From Syntrophotalea carbinolica DSM 2380 (GTDB taxonomy: Bacteria > Desulfobacterota > Desulfuromonadia > Desulfuromonadales > Syntrophotaleaceae), in NCBI RefSeq assembly GCF_000012885.1, contig NC_007498.2, forward strand, positions 868,001 through 932,000: a stretch of DNA of 64,000 nt, written 5' to 3'. The notes under the pieces are model-generated. The model worked only from the letters and a program-made list of their open reading frames with translations. It was not told the DNA's origin and did not search any database. Positions 9,280 through 18,248 of the stretch are shown here, piece after piece (within the stretch, counting starts at the first letter, position 1; each line of letters starts with the position of its first letter). The translations under genes were made by a program, and so were the position numbers.

Positions 9280-11381
9280 AAAACTATTGCATTGTGCTGA
9301 GGGGCTGGGCCTTTCTGCTGTTGGCATTGTTGATGTTGGAGGGGGGGGCCGCATGCGCCGAGGAGTACAAGGATACTCCGGGCGCCCCCGTGTCATTGGA
9401 AGCCGAAGAACTGGTTTTTGATCAGAAAACCGGAGAGTATCAGGCGCAGGGAGATGTCCTTTTGCGTCGGGGTGACCAGACGCTTGCCGCCGAAAGTATG
9501 CAGTTCAACCAAACAACCGGCGACGCTCAAGCCGTCGGCCATGTGCGGCTGTTTGATCCGGAGGCGCTGGTAACCGGCGAGCGATTGCGTTTAAATCTGA
9601 ATAAGGAAACCGGTTCGATTGAAAACGGCCGGATCTTTTTGCCAAAGGCCAATTTTCACGTTGCCGGCAATGAAATCGAAAAGTTGGGGGAAGACCACTA
9701 TCGCATTCAGAACGGTACCTTCACCACCTGCGACGGTGAGCGTCCTTCCTGGAAATTCAGCGCACGGCAGCTCGACGTTACCGTGGGTGGCTATGCCTGG
9801 GCCAAGCATGTCCTGTTTCATCTCTACGATGTACCCGTTTTGTATCTTCCCGTTATGGGATATCCGGTCAAGGTCGAGAGGGAATCCGGGTTTTTGATGC
9901 CCCGTTTCGGGCAGTCCAATAAGCGCGGTACCGAATTGTCTCTGGTTTATTACCAGGTTCTCGATCGCCATATGGACGCTACTTTCTACCTGGACTATTT
10001 TTCGAAACTGGGCGTCGGCAAAGGCGTTGAATACCGCTATTTCCTCGGTCATGACAACGATGGGGAAGCTCTGCTCTATCATGTATCCGGGCTCAACGGC
10101 CATAGCGATCAGGTTGCGGTTAATTGGCAGCATATGGGGACTTTGCCGGGGCAGGTCTGGCTGACTTCGAAAGTTCAGTATGTCAGCAGCCGAAACTATT
10201 TTTCGGATTTTGGCGAAGTGGCGGGAGAATATAATCGCTCTCGTGCCGAATCGGTGGTAGCCCTTAGCCGCCATTGGGGCAACAACAACCTGGCCGGGCA
10301 ATTCAAATACATACGCCAGCTGAACCAGGATGACGACGAGCCATCCGTCGATGACGACCAGACCCTGCAGCGTTTACCCGAGGTGCGCTTCAACATGCTG
10401 CGGCAGCGCCTGGGGTACAGTCCGTTTTACTTTCGCCTGGATTCCTCGGGAACCTATCTGTGGCAGAAAAAGGGGGCTGAGGTCGCCCGTTTGAGTCTGC
10501 GCCCCGTTGTGTCGACCCAGTTCACGCCAGGCGACTGGTTGGAACTGGGAGCCGAAATCGGCTATCGACAAAAACTGTATGCCTGGTCCGGCGATCAGGA
10601 ATACAAAGGCATTCCCGATGCGACCCTGCGCATGGGTACCCGCCTCAGCAGGGTTTATGACGTCGCTGGCGACACGGTGAGCAAGATCCAGCATGTGCTG
10701 CAGCCTGAAGTCATCTACTATTATGTACCCAAAGTTAATCAAGATGACCTGCCGCAGTTTGAGAGTTTTGACTTTGTTGGCAGGCGCAACACGGTCAGTT
10801 ACGGTTTGGTTAATCGTTTTGTCGCCAAACTTGAATCTCCCACCGGGCAGGCGGATTATCATGAGTTCCTGTATTTGCGTCTGGCTCAGGAGTATGACCT
10901 GTCCCTTACCGAACATACCGATTTGCTGGCTGCCGAACGGCCGGAAGCCGAGCGCTGGAGCGATTTGCGTACAGAACTCATCTTCCGTCCAACCCGCCAC
11001 AGCTATTTCGATCTGGACACGCGGCTAGCTACCAGTGGAGGCGGTTTACGCACTTTCCTCGCAGAAGGTGGCCTCGAGGATGGCAAGGGGAACGCGGCTT
11101 CCCTGCGTTACCGCTACCGGCGTGACGAACAGGAATACCTCGGTGCCAAGCTCGATCTGGCCGTGCTTAAGCCGGTCTATTTGAACTACGAGCAGCGTTA
11201 CGCTCTGGACGAAAGCACCACCCTTGAAAATGTACTCAATCTTGAATATCGCGCGCAGTGCTGGAGTATGTTTTTGTCCTGGCGCGACCGGGGCGATGAA
11301 CAGGAATTCACCATCAGTTTCGCTTTAACGGGTATCGGCAAGACCTCCCACTTCGGAAGTCGCCTGGAACCGACGATGTAA
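9276..11381 (+). CDS. lptD: LPS-assembly outer-membrane protein LptD
   Basis: LptD is the outer-membrane beta-barrel that inserts lipopolysaccharide into the outer leaflet together with LptE. A signal peptide with a Leu-rich core and a likely ACA cleavage site near residue 28 is followed by an OstA/LptA-like domain (about residues 38-140) and a long barrel with alternating aromatic strands. The length of 701 residues is toward the short end for the family. GTG starts within the folC stop. The gene is strong evidence that the cell has an LPS-containing outer membrane. Confidence 0.92.
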   Translation: MKNYCIVLRGWAFLLLALLMLEGGAACAEEYKDTPGAPVSLEAEELVFDQKTGEYQAQGDVLLRRGDQTLAAESMQFNQTTGDAQAVGHVRLFDPEALVTGERLRLNLNKETGSIENGRIFLPKANFHVAGNEIEKLGEDHYRIQNGTFTTCDGERPSWKFSARQLDVTVGGYAWAKHVLFHLYDVPVLYLPVMGYPVKVERESGFLMPRFGQSNKRGTELSLVYYQVLDRHMDATFYLDYFSKLGVGKGVEYRYFLGHDNDGEALLYHVSGLNGHSDQVAVNWQHMGTLPGQVWLTSKVQYVSSRNYFSDFGEVAGEYNRSRAESVVALSRHWGNNNLAGQFKYIRQLNQDDDEPSVDDDQTLQRLPEVRFNMLRQRLGYSPFYFRLDSSGTYLWQKKGAEVARLSLRPVVSTQFTPGDWLELGAEIGYRQKLYAWSGDQEYKGIPDATLRMGTRLSRVYDVAGDTVSKIQHVLQPEVIYYYVPKVNQDDLPQFESFDFVGRRNTVSYGLVNRFVAKLESPTGQADYHEFLYLRLAQEYDLSLTEHTDLLAAERPEAERWSDLRTELIFRPTRHSYFDLDTRLATSGGGLRTFLAEGGLEDGKGNAASLRYRYRRDEQEYLGAKLDLAVLKPVYLNYEQRYALDESTTLENVLNLEYRAQCWSMFLSWRDRGDEQEFTISFALTGIGKTSHFGSRLEPTM

Positions 11382-11415
11382 CAAGATCGTATCACGTTGC
11401 CAGATCTAAAATTAA

Positions 11416-11444
11416 TTGACTCCAACAATAATGAATGTTAATAA
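11416..11444 (+). promoter_or_regulatory. Sigma-70-type promoter for the ComEA-like gene
   Basis: TTGACT at 11416-11421 and TAATAA at 11439-11444 are separated by 17 bases. The stretch lies 72 bases before the ATG of the next gene, in an AT-rich gap after lptD. Confidence 0.6.
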
Positions 11445-11515
11445 ACGATAACCCTGCTGATTTTCACGGCATGCGGGGAGCGGTCTGTCGCATTCAACTA
11501 CTGTTAGGAGATGCT

Positions 11516-11821
11516 ATGAAAATTCTGGTAAACTGTTTGATCATGATGGTGTGTTTGCTCGCTTTAAGTCCATCGGTTGGGTATTCCGGGGAAATTTCGG
11601 CTGCAACGGCATCAGAAATAGCAACTACAGCCGTATCGCTTAACTCCGCCACAGCGAAACAGTTGCAAATTTTACCCGGGATCGGGGCTGTAACCGCTGA
11701 CAGAATTGTAGCCTACCGTAAAGCACACGGGCCTTTCGCCAACGTGGAAGACCTTCTTCATGTCAAAGGGATTGGTACGCAGACCCTGTCCAAGATTCGT
11801 GATCGGATAGTGCTGAACTGA
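11516..11821 (+). CDS. Secreted ComEA-like helix-hairpin-helix DNA-binding protein
   Basis: This 101-residue protein has a signal peptide ([20 protein letters not shown]) and one C-terminal ComEA-type HhH domain: [20 protein letters not shown], then [14 protein letters not shown]. Such proteins bind double-stranded DNA in the periplasm, sometimes for uptake. The open frame begins at 11435, but a TAGGAG ribosome site at 11505-11510 supports the ATG at 11516. A role in competence is possible but not supported by neighbours, since no other com genes are in view. Confidence 0.85.
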   Translation: MKILVNCLIMMVCLLALSPSVGYSGEISAATASEIATTAVSLNSATAKQLQILPGIGAVTADRIVAYRKAHGPFANVEDLLHVKGIGTQTLSKIRDRIVLN

Positions 11822-11893
11822 TTTAATCGGGCGGCCGGGTCAGGCTGCTTTTGTTGCAGGACTTTTGGTCCTGGTTCTACCGGGAGCGCAGTT

Positions 11894-12250
11894 ATGGCAA
11901 ACTCTAAACCCACAGCCCGGGTACGAAGTCTGGGGCAGCGGATCCCGCTAGTACCGGTGGTCATTATCCTATTGGTGCTCGGTGCCGGTCTCTTTGGAGA
12001 AAAGGGTGCTTTGCGTATGTTGCAGGCCCGTCGTCAAAAAATGGACCTGGAACGACAGGTTGCCGCAAAGCAGAATATTAATCGTGAATTGAAACAGGAA
12101 ATTAAACAACTCAAGACAGACCGCATCTATATTGAAACACTTGCCCGAAAGGAATTGGGTATGGTGGGGGATGGCGAGGTGGTTTATCAGTTTCCGACGG
12201 AGAGCAATCCCTCCGACCATGTCGGACCGGCCACATCCTCTGCGCCCTGA
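11894..12250 (+). CDS. FtsB/DivIC-like septum formation initiator protein
   Basis: A 118-residue bitopic membrane protein: short basic N-terminus, one membrane segment (about residues 20-37, VVIILLVLGAGLFG), then a coiled coil rich in Gln, Lys and Leu and the family-typical IETLARKELGMVGDGEVVYQF. FtsB and DivIC act at the division septum with FtsL and FtsQ/DivIB. The RELGMV-like segment is the family signature. It lies between a comEA-like gene and a strong terminator, so it probably ends that transcription unit. Confidence 0.85.
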   Translation: MANSKPTARVRSLGQRIPLVPVVIILLVLGAGLFGEKGALRMLQARRQKMDLERQVAAKQNINRELKQEIKQLKTDRIYIETLARKELGMVGDGEVVYQFPTESNPSDHVGPATSSAP

Positions 12251-12373
12251 TGGGCAGGCGGAAGTTTTTCAGGGGACCTGTTGCCCCGAGATCAATACAG
12301 GCTTTCATGTAAAGGCCTGCAGCCACGATTCGGGCCGGCAGCTAAAAACACCTGTTCCAATAGAAGATCATTG

Positions 12374-12399
12374 CCCGGCTATCGCCGGGTTATTTTTTT
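12374..12399 (+). terminator. Rho-independent terminator after the FtsB-like gene
   Basis: CCCGGC (12374-12379), loop TATC and GCCGGG (12384-12389) form a perfect 6-bp stem, followed by TTATTTTTTT. It separates the upstream unit from the argS promoter. Confidence 0.85.
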
Positions 12400-12413
12400 G
12401 TCCGTGGTCCTGC

Positions 12414-12442
12414 TTGACAGGATGTCGGCGCAGGGCTAACAT
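12414..12442 (+). promoter_or_regulatory. Sigma-70 promoter for argS
   Basis: TTGACA at 12414-12419, a 17-base spacer and TAACAT at 12437-12442 give a near-consensus promoter directly after the terminator and about 84 bases before the argS ATG. Confidence 0.75.
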
Positions 12443-12525
12443 ACGGCATTTGGCAATTTTATCGTGGTTAGCGCGATCTGTAGCATGGCTACAGAGGCTT
12501 TATTTCGACAAAGAAAGCGTTTTTA

Positions 12526-14190
12526 ATGAAACAGCGATTGCGGCAATATATTGGCGAGGCCCTTCAAGCCTGTTTTGATCAACAGCAACTGCATTCCGGC
12601 ACGATTCCGGAGATTAATCTCGAAGTGCCGGCCCATGCCGAGCATGGCGATTTTTCCACGAACGTTGCTATGGCTATGGCCAGAGCGGAGAAGAAAGCCC
12701 CGCGCAAGATCGCCGAAACGATCGTGGCCGCGCTGGGCGAGGGCGGGGGCATGTGGAGTCGGGTTGAAATAGCTGGACCCGGGTTCATTAATTTTTATCT
12801 GACGCCGCGCTGCTGGTTCGGTGTGCTCGATGAAGTGGTTCGCCGAGGCGATCTCTTCGGGCGTACTCATACCGGGAACGGCCGTAAAGTTCAGGTTGAG
12901 TTCGTCAGTGCCAATCCGACCGGGCCGTTGCACATAGGTCATGGTCGGGGTGCCGCTACCGGCGATGCCGTGGCCGCGGTATTGGGCGCTGCCGGTTATG
13001 AAGTGCAGCGTGAATATTACATCAACGATGCCGGCAATCAGATGTTGACCCTGGGGCGCTCCTTGTTGCTGCGTTATCGGGAACTGCTCGGTGAAACCAT
13101 CGAGTTTCCGACGGATTGTTATCAGGGCGTTTATGTCATCGACCTTGCGCGGGAGGTGCTCGAGAGCGAAGGTGAGCGCCTGCGGGACCTGCCCGAGGAA
13201 GAGGCGTTGCGCTTTTTCGCCAATTACGGCGGCGACAAGATTCGCGCAGGTATCGATGAAGATCTCGCCGCTTTCGGTGTGCGCTTCGATAACTGGTACA
13301 GTGAACAGAGCTTGTATGACCGGCAGGAGGTGGAGCGGGGCATCGCTTTGCTCAAAGAGCGAGGCCTGACCTACGAAAAAGATGGTGCCATCTGGTTCCG
13401 CACCACGGATTACGGGGACGACAAGGACCGGGTGCTGATCCGTTCCAACGGTGCGACCACTTATTTCGCGTCGGATGTCGCGTATCACAAAGAAAAATTC
13501 GAACGGGGATTCGATACCGTTATCGATGTATGGGGGGCGGATCATCACGGCTACGTGCCGCGCATGAAAGCCGTTCTGGCCGGCCTTGATCGCAATCCCG
13601 AGGATCTGCAGATTATTCTGGTACAGCTGGTGAATCTGCTGCGTGGTGGTCAGCAGGTGGCCATGAGTACGCGTTCCGGCGAGTTTGTTACGCTGCGCGA
13701 GGTTATTGACGAAGTCGGCCGCGATGCCTGCCGGTTCTTCTTTCTCATGCGTCGCTCCGACAGCCAGCTCGATTTCGACCTGGATCTGGCCAAGAAGCAA
13801 AGCACCGAAAACCCGGTCTATTATGTACAATATGCCCATGCCAGGGTTTGCAGCATTAACCGCAATGCCGAGGACCAGGGGGTTGCCATGCCGGAACTGG
13901 GCGAGGTCGACTTCGATTGTCTTACCCTCGAAGACGAACTGGCATTGACCAAGCTGTTGTCTCGCTACCCCGAGGTAGTCGACGGGGCTGCGGAACATTT
14001 CGAACCCCATCGGGTGGTTTTTTATCTACAGGAACTCGCAGCGCGTTTCCATAGTTATTACAACAAGGGGCGCGTCCTCGTTGATGATCCGGACGTCAGT
14101 CGGGCTCGTCTTTATCTGGTCAATTGTGTCCGCACCGTTTTACACAACGCTTTGGTGTTGCTGGGTGTTTCAGCCCCGGAGCGCATGTAA
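12526..14190 (+). CDS. argS: Arginyl-tRNA synthetase
   Basis: ArgS charges tRNA-Arg. This 554-residue class I synthetase shows the N-terminal Add-1 tRNA-binding region, the HIGH signature as HIGHGRGA after VSANPTGPL, the KMSK-equivalent MSTRSG as in many ArgS, and a C-terminal anticodon-binding DALR domain ending in VLHNALVLLGVSAPERM. The gene has its own terminator-promoter boundary upstream. A SPOR-domain gene follows after 15 bases with a good AGGAGG ribosome site. Confidence 0.97.
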   Translation: MKQRLRQYIGEALQACFDQQQLHSGTIPEINLEVPAHAEHGDFSTNVAMAMARAEKKAPRKIAETIVAALGEGGGMWSRVEIAGPGFINFYLTPRCWFGVLDEVVRRGDLFGRTHTGNGRKVQVEFVSANPTGPLHIGHGRGAATGDAVAAVLGAAGYEVQREYYINDAGNQMLTLGRSLLLRYRELLGETIEFPTDCYQGVYVIDLAREVLESEGERLRDLPEEEALRFFANYGGDKIRAGIDEDLAAFGVRFDNWYSEQSLYDRQEVERGIALLKERGLTYEKDGAIWFRTTDYGDDKDRVLIRSNGATTYFASDVAYHKEKFERGFDTVIDVWGADHHGYVPRMKAVLAGLDRNPEDLQIILVQLVNLLRGGQQVAMSTRSGEFVTLREVIDEVGRDACRFFFLMRRSDSQLDFDLDLAKKQSTENPVYYVQYAHARVCSINRNAEDQGVAMPELGEVDFDCLTLEDELALTKLLSRYPEVVDGAAEHFEPHRVVFYLQELAARFHSYYNKGRVLVDDPDVSRARLYLVNCVRTVLHNALVLLGVSAPERM

Positions 14191-14205
14191 ACAGGAGGAA
14201 AAACC

Positions 14206-14937
14206 ATGAGCCGTCAGGTTGTCTCCCGCTCGCAAAGACGTCTTGAAAAAAAACAGACACTGGTTCTGGTGGTGCTGGGGCTGGTTATCGCCCTGGTCAG
14301 CTACGGGCTTGGCGTTATGGTCGGCCGAAGTGGTGGCGATACCATTGTTCAAGAGGATCTGACCGCCTCGGACCGGATTGCCATTCCTGTGCCCGATACC
14401 GCTCCGGGCGCTGGCACGGCGTCCTCCGTCGAGGACCCGGCGGCTCCTCAGCTGACATTTTACAACACCTTGCCTGAAGGCAATCAGCCGCCTATCGGCA
14501 GTGGTATCAATCTGCCGGATCAGCCGCCCGAACCTTCTGTCGACCCGGTTGATGTGCGGCGGGACACCCCTTCGTTGACAGAGGAGGTGCCTGTTGCGCC
14601 GGCGCCGGTCGCTGCCAAACCCAAAGTTGTTGCGCCGAAACCGAAACCCGTTGCAAGCGCGCCGGCAAAGGTCGTGGCCACGCCGCCACCTGCCTCCGGT
14701 GGTGCCTATGCTATTCAGGTTGTTTCCGTACAAAAAATCGCCGGCGCCAAAAATCTTCAGGAGCGTCTGTCAAAAAGCGGTTACGCCGCTTTTGTGGAGA
14801 AGGCCGATCTTGGCAGCAAGGGGATTTGGTACCGGGTTTACGTCGGTCCTTTTGCGACGCGCAGTGCTGCCGACGGGGCGGCGTCGACCTTGAAAGCCGC
14901 TCATTTGGCCAGTGCGCCTCTGGTGCGAAAGCGTTAG
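14206..14937 (+). CDS. SPOR-domain membrane protein
   Basis: A 243-residue protein with a short basic cytoplasmic N-terminus, one membrane segment (about residues 21-42), a Pro/Ala-rich linker (about 60-165) and a C-terminal SPOR domain (about 168-243: YAIQVVSVQKIAGAKNLQERL to ASTLKAAHL). SPOR domains bind denuded peptidoglycan glycans at the septum, so a cell-envelope or division role is likely. It is the usual partner of argS in related genomes (from memory). AGGAGG lies just before the ATG. Confidence 0.88.
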   Translation: MSRQVVSRSQRRLEKKQTLVLVVLGLVIALVSYGLGVMVGRSGGDTIVQEDLTASDRIAIPVPDTAPGAGTASSVEDPAAPQLTFYNTLPEGNQPPIGSGINLPDQPPEPSVDPVDVRRDTPSLTEEVPVAPAPVAAKPKVVAPKPKPVASAPAKVVATPPPASGGAYAIQVVSVQKIAGAKNLQERLSKSGYAAFVEKADLGSKGIWYRVYVGPFATRSAADGAASTLKAAHLASAPLVRKR

Positions 14938-14948
14938 CAAAGCAGGGG

Positions 14949-14977
14949 TTGACATTCTTTTTCGATGGGAGTATAGT
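14949..14977 (+). promoter_or_regulatory. Sigma-70 promoter for the initiator tRNA
   Basis: TTGACA at 14949-14954, 17-base spacer, TATAGT at 14972-14977. The tRNA starts 13 bases after the -10 box, so the 5' leader should be only a few bases. Confidence 0.8.
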
Positions 14978-14989
14978 TCACTTCCTTGA

Positions 14990-15066
<77 letters not shown>

Positions 15067-15073
15067 ATCAAAT

Positions 15074-15103
15074 AAAGGGTCATACAGCAATGTATGGCCC
15101 TTT
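15074..15103 (+). terminator. Hairpin terminator after the initiator tRNA
   Basis: AAAGGGTCATAC (15074-15085) pairs with GTATGGCCCTTT (15092-15103), with one G-U pair and a 6-base loop. The T tract is weak (TTTCGTTTA). The remaining gap to 15369 shows no further feature I can support. Confidence 0.65.
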
Positions 15104-15369
15104 CGTTTATGGTGCGGGACGCTCGGATTTCTCCGGAGGTGTTGATTGACACGTTACCATGGCGGCCCTGCACGCATGGGCTTTATCTTCCGCATCTTTT
15201 CTGTTCATCACCGCTTTTCACCGACAAAATTCCCATCGCTCCAACGCCTTTTATGATAGGCCGAAGTCCATGCCGGGTCCTGTGATCGTGTCGCAGCATG
15301 AGGCTATCCGCACGGTATCTGGTATGATTAGGGTATTTGGCGAACCTGCCTGAACGAAGGGAGAGGCCG

Positions 15370-16698
15370 ATGGAGTATCATGCTTATACCCCGGATCATT
15401 TTGACCGTATAGCCGAGCTCGGGTGCCTGTCAGCCGAGTATCGTTTCGGTATGAAGGTGGTGTCCCAGGTCTTGCCTTTTAGAGTCAACCGCTATGTGAT
15501 CGATGAGTTGATCGACTGGGGCAAGGTGCCGCACGATCCCATGTTCAGGTTGGTTTTCCCCGACCCGGGTATGTTGTTGCCGGACGATTTTAAACAGATT
15601 GCATCGCTGCTCGCCAGCGGTGCGGATCGCCAGGCCCTGGATCGGGCCGTACACGAGATCCGGTTGCGTCTCAACCCTCATCCCGCCGGGCAGCAGACCC
15701 TCAATGTGCCGTGTCTCGATGGACACAAATTGCCGGGATTACAGCATAAATATCGCGAAACCGTTCTGTTCTTTCCGCGTTTGGGGCAGACCTGCCATTC
15801 CTACTGCAGCTTTTGTTTTCGCTGGCCACAGTTCGTTTGCGAGCGCGATATGCGCATTATGGGGCCACGTACGCCGGGGTTGTTTGATTATCTGCGCCGA
15901 CATTCCGAAGTGACCGATTTGCTGGTAACCGGCGGGGACCCCCTGGTCATGAAAGCTGCAAGTCTTGCCGAATTTCTTGAGCCACTGCTCAGTCCCGAAT
16001 TCGCACATCTGCAGACGATTCGTATCGGCACCAAATCTCTCAGTTTTTGGCCCTATCGATTTCTCACCGATCGGGATGCGGATGACCTGTTGCGTCTGTT
16101 CGAGCGCCTGGTGAAGGGTGGGAAACATCTGGCCGTGATGGCCCATTACAATCATTGGCGTGAATTGGAAACCGAGGTGGCGCGCAGGGCCATCGAGCGG
16201 GTTAAGGCGACGGGGGCCACGATCCGGACGCAGTCTCCCGTGGTGGCCCATGTCAACGATGATCCTCAGGTATGGGTGCGTCTATGGCAAACCCAGGTGC
16301 GGTTGGGAATGGTGCCCTACTATCTGTTCGTGGCACGTGACACGGGTGCACGTCATTACTTTGCCATTCCTCTGGAGCGCTGCTGGCAGATATATCGGCA
16401 AGCTATCCAGAAGCTGTCAGGCCTGGCACGAACGGTAAGGGGGCCGTCCATGAGCGCCGGGCCGGGCAAGGTTGAAATCCAGGGGGTGGCCGAGGTCGGC
16501 CAGGAGAAAGTCTTCGTGTTGCGGTTTATTCAGGCCCGCAATCCCGACTGGGCGCAGCGGCCCTTTTTCGCGCGCTACGACCCTGCGGCCATCTGGTTGG
16601 ATCAGCTGCGGCCGGCTTTCGGCCGGGAAAGCTTTTTCTATACGGAGGAATATAATGCCATGCAAAAGAGTGGCGGGATGAAGTCCGGGGAAGCCTGA
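15370..16698 (+). CDS. KamA-family radical SAM protein (lysine 2,3-aminomutase-like)
   Basis: This 442-residue protein carries the radical SAM CxxxCxxC as CHSYCSFC near residue 143, preceded by the KamA-type ETVLFFPRLGQT. VTGGDPLV and the C-terminal AGPGKVEI, which resembles the PLP-lysine region of aminomutases, also fit. LAM-type enzymes move amino groups using SAM and PLP. The substrate here cannot be read from sequence. The frame is open from 15337, but AGGGAGAGG before the ATG at 15370 fixes the start. The gene stands alone and faces the mrp-type cluster. Confidence 0.8.
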   Translation: MEYHAYTPDHFDRIAELGCLSAEYRFGMKVVSQVLPFRVNRYVIDELIDWGKVPHDPMFRLVFPDPGMLLPDDFKQIASLLASGADRQALDRAVHEIRLRLNPHPAGQQTLNVPCLDGHKLPGLQHKYRETVLFFPRLGQTCHSYCSFCFRWPQFVCERDMRIMGPRTPGLFDYLRRHSEVTDLLVTGGDPLVMKAASLAEFLEPLLSPEFAHLQTIRIGTKSLSFWPYRFLTDRDADDLLRLFERLVKGGKHLAVMAHYNHWRELETEVARRAIERVKATGATIRTQSPVVAHVNDDPQVWVRLWQTQVRLGMVPYYLFVARDTGARHYFAIPLERCWQIYRQAIQKLSGLARTVRGPSMSAGPGKVEIQGVAEVGQEKVFVLRFIQARNPDWAQRPFFARYDPAAIWLDQLRPAFGRESFFYTEEYNAMQKSGGMKSGEA

Positions 16699-16713
16699 TC
16701 ATGGGGAGCCCCT

Positions 16714-16739
16714 CTGCCGGGAATGGCCTTTCCCGGCAG
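16714..16739. terminator. Hairpin between convergent genes
   Basis: CTGCCGGGAA (16714-16723) and TTCCCGGCAG (16730-16739) form a perfect 10-bp stem with a 6-base loop between the convergent ends of the KamA-like and Mrp-like genes. No T tract follows on either strand, so termination efficiency is uncertain. Confidence 0.55.
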
Positions 16740-16756
16740 GGAGGCACCACTGGGAG

Positions 16757-17614
16757 TTACTTGTCGATGTCTTGCATGAAGCTGGCGGCGATTTTCCGGT
16801 AGGTTTCGCTGGTCGCGGAATCCCCTTGGATGGCGATATACGGTTTGCCGCTGTCTCCGGCCATCACCATGGCAGGATCCATGGGGATTTTGCCGAGGAA
16901 CGGCGCTTTCATGCGTTCTGCAATCTGCTGGCCGCCGCCTGATTTGAAAATGTCGACGACCTCCCCACATTTCGGACAGGCAAAACCGCTCATGTTCTCG
17001 ATGATGCCAAGTACCGGCATTTCCAGGTGGCGGCAGAAGGTGATCGATTTCTGTACGTCCAGCAGGGCGACCTCCTGGGGCGTGGTAACGATGACCGCGC
17101 CGCTGCTTTGAGTCCCATCCAGCAGGGTCTGGACGGCTGTCATGGGCTCATCGCCGGTGCCGGGCGGGCAGTCGACGATCAGAAAGTCAAGATCCCCCCA
17201 TTCCACATCACGCAGAAACTGCTGGATAAGTCCTGTTTTGGCCGGTCCGCGCCACATCAGGGCTTCTTCGGCACCGCCGAGAAGAAACCCTACCGAGATG
17301 ACCTTCATATTGTGCAGATATTCCACAGGCAGCAGGCCATCCGGCCCGTTTTGCAGTTGACTGTCGTCCAGGCCTAACATTTTGGGGACGCTGGGCCCAT
17401 GCAGATCGATATCGAGCAGGCCGACGGCATAACCATCTTGTGCCAGGGCCAGGGCCAGGTTGACCGCTGTGGAGCTTTTGCCGACACCGCCTTTGCCCGA
17501 CATGACGAGAATTTTACGCTTGATGCGATCCAGGCGTTGTTTCATTTTTGCTTTCAATTCGCAGGCGCTCGGTTGATCGGAGGGAGTTTCAACGGATGAG
17601 GTACATGAACTCAT
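16757..17614 (-). CDS. Mrp/NBP35-family Fe-S carrier ATPase
   Basis: Mrp-type P-loop ATPases assemble and transfer 4Fe-4S clusters. The 285-residue protein has the deviant Walker A SGKGGVGKSS near residue 41, DIDLHGPS, DFLIVDCPPGTGDEP and the paired CPKC cysteines in FACPKCGEVVDIF that hold the bridging cluster. AAGGAAGG upstream of the ATG at 17614 sets the start; the frame is open to 17791 but without a ribosome site. It is the last gene of the minus-strand ORP-like cluster, separated from the NifX-like gene by a 219-base gap with a strong hairpin. Confidence 0.93.
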   Translation of the reverse strand: MSSCTSSVETPSDQPSACELKAKMKQRLDRIKRKILVMSGKGGVGKSSTAVNLALALAQDGYAVGLLDIDLHGPSVPKMLGLDDSQLQNGPDGLLPVEYLHNMKVISVGFLLGGAEEALMWRGPAKTGLIQQFLRDVEWGDLDFLIVDCPPGTGDEPMTAVQTLLDGTQSSGAVIVTTPQEVALLDVQKSITFCRHLEMPVLGIIENMSGFACPKCGEVVDIFKSGGGQQIAERMKAPFLGKIPMDPAMVMAGDSGKPYIAIQGDSATSETYRKIAASFMQDIDK

Positions 17615-17757
17615 AGCTTTTCGGTCCTTCCTTGGGGAAAGCACGCAGTGGGTGTCTTTGCACGGTTCGCACACAGGATGTTTTGCGAGTGGTTCATCCT
17701 GTTTTATGGCTCGCCCGCTTTCATGCGTTGCTTTCACCGGGTTTGATGTCTGGGCAG

Positions 17758-17783
17758 GCCAAAGCCCGAGGCCGGGCTTTGGC
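17758..17783 (-). repeat. Perfect intercistronic inverted repeat
   Basis: GCCAAAGCCCG (17758-17768) and CGGGCTTTGGC (17773-17783) make an 11-bp stem with a 4-base loop between a NifX-like gene and the mrp-like gene. No T tract follows in the transcribed direction, so it may be an mRNA-stabilising or partial-termination hairpin. Confidence 0.6.
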
Positions 17784-17833
17784 GATACCAAAATGATTTT
17801 AGAGATATGCGGTGCGGGTTTTTGCGCCAGCCA

Positions 17834-18172
17834 CTAGTGGTCGCAGTAGTTTTCACCAACCACCAGGGTGTTCTGCAGGTAATCGGTGACCAGTTTTTCC
17901 GGAGCCTCGGCTGCTGCGCCGACCACCACTTTGATGCCGTTGTCGGTGAACAGGTCCTGGGCTCGTCGGCCCATACCTCCGGCGATGATAACGTCGGCAC
18001 CAAGTTCGCCGAGCCAGCGGGGTAGTACTCCCGGTTCATGAGCGGGCGGTTGATGCAGGCTTTTGCCGGCGATAGATTTGTTGTCGGCACCAATTTCCAA
18101 CAAGACAAATTCTTCGCAGTGGCCGAAATGCTGACTGAGTTTTCCATGGACAAGAGGAATCGCGATTTTCAT
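17834..18172 (-). CDS. NifX/NifB-like (dinitrogenase iron-molybdenum cofactor family) protein
   Basis: A 112-residue single-domain protein with the family start MKIAIPLVHGKLSQHFGHCEEF and the core GADVIIAGGMGRRAQDLF. The family binds Fe-Mo or Mo-Cu-S clusters; in sulfate reducers the orange protein ORP belongs here. AAGGAGAT precedes the ATG. Its place between MinD-type ATPases and an Mrp ATPase suggests cluster assembly outside nitrogen fixation, as no nif structural genes are nearby. Confidence 0.87.
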   Translation of the reverse strand: MKIAIPLVHGKLSQHFGHCEEFVLLEIGADNKSIAGKSLHQPPAHEPGVLPRWLGELGADVIIAGGMGRRAQDLFTDNGIKVVVGAAAEAPEKLVTDYLQNTLVVGENYCDH

Positions 18173-18248
18173 AATTGCATCTCCTTTGAAGATTTCGGTG
18201 TTTTGTGACCGGTGGATTGTCGTAGGGTGAATGTTGCCGCTCCTTGAA

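Noticed and set aside
12523-14010. Minus-strand frame of 495 codons opposite argS
   Set aside because: Antisense to a gene with all ArgS motifs; no family features.
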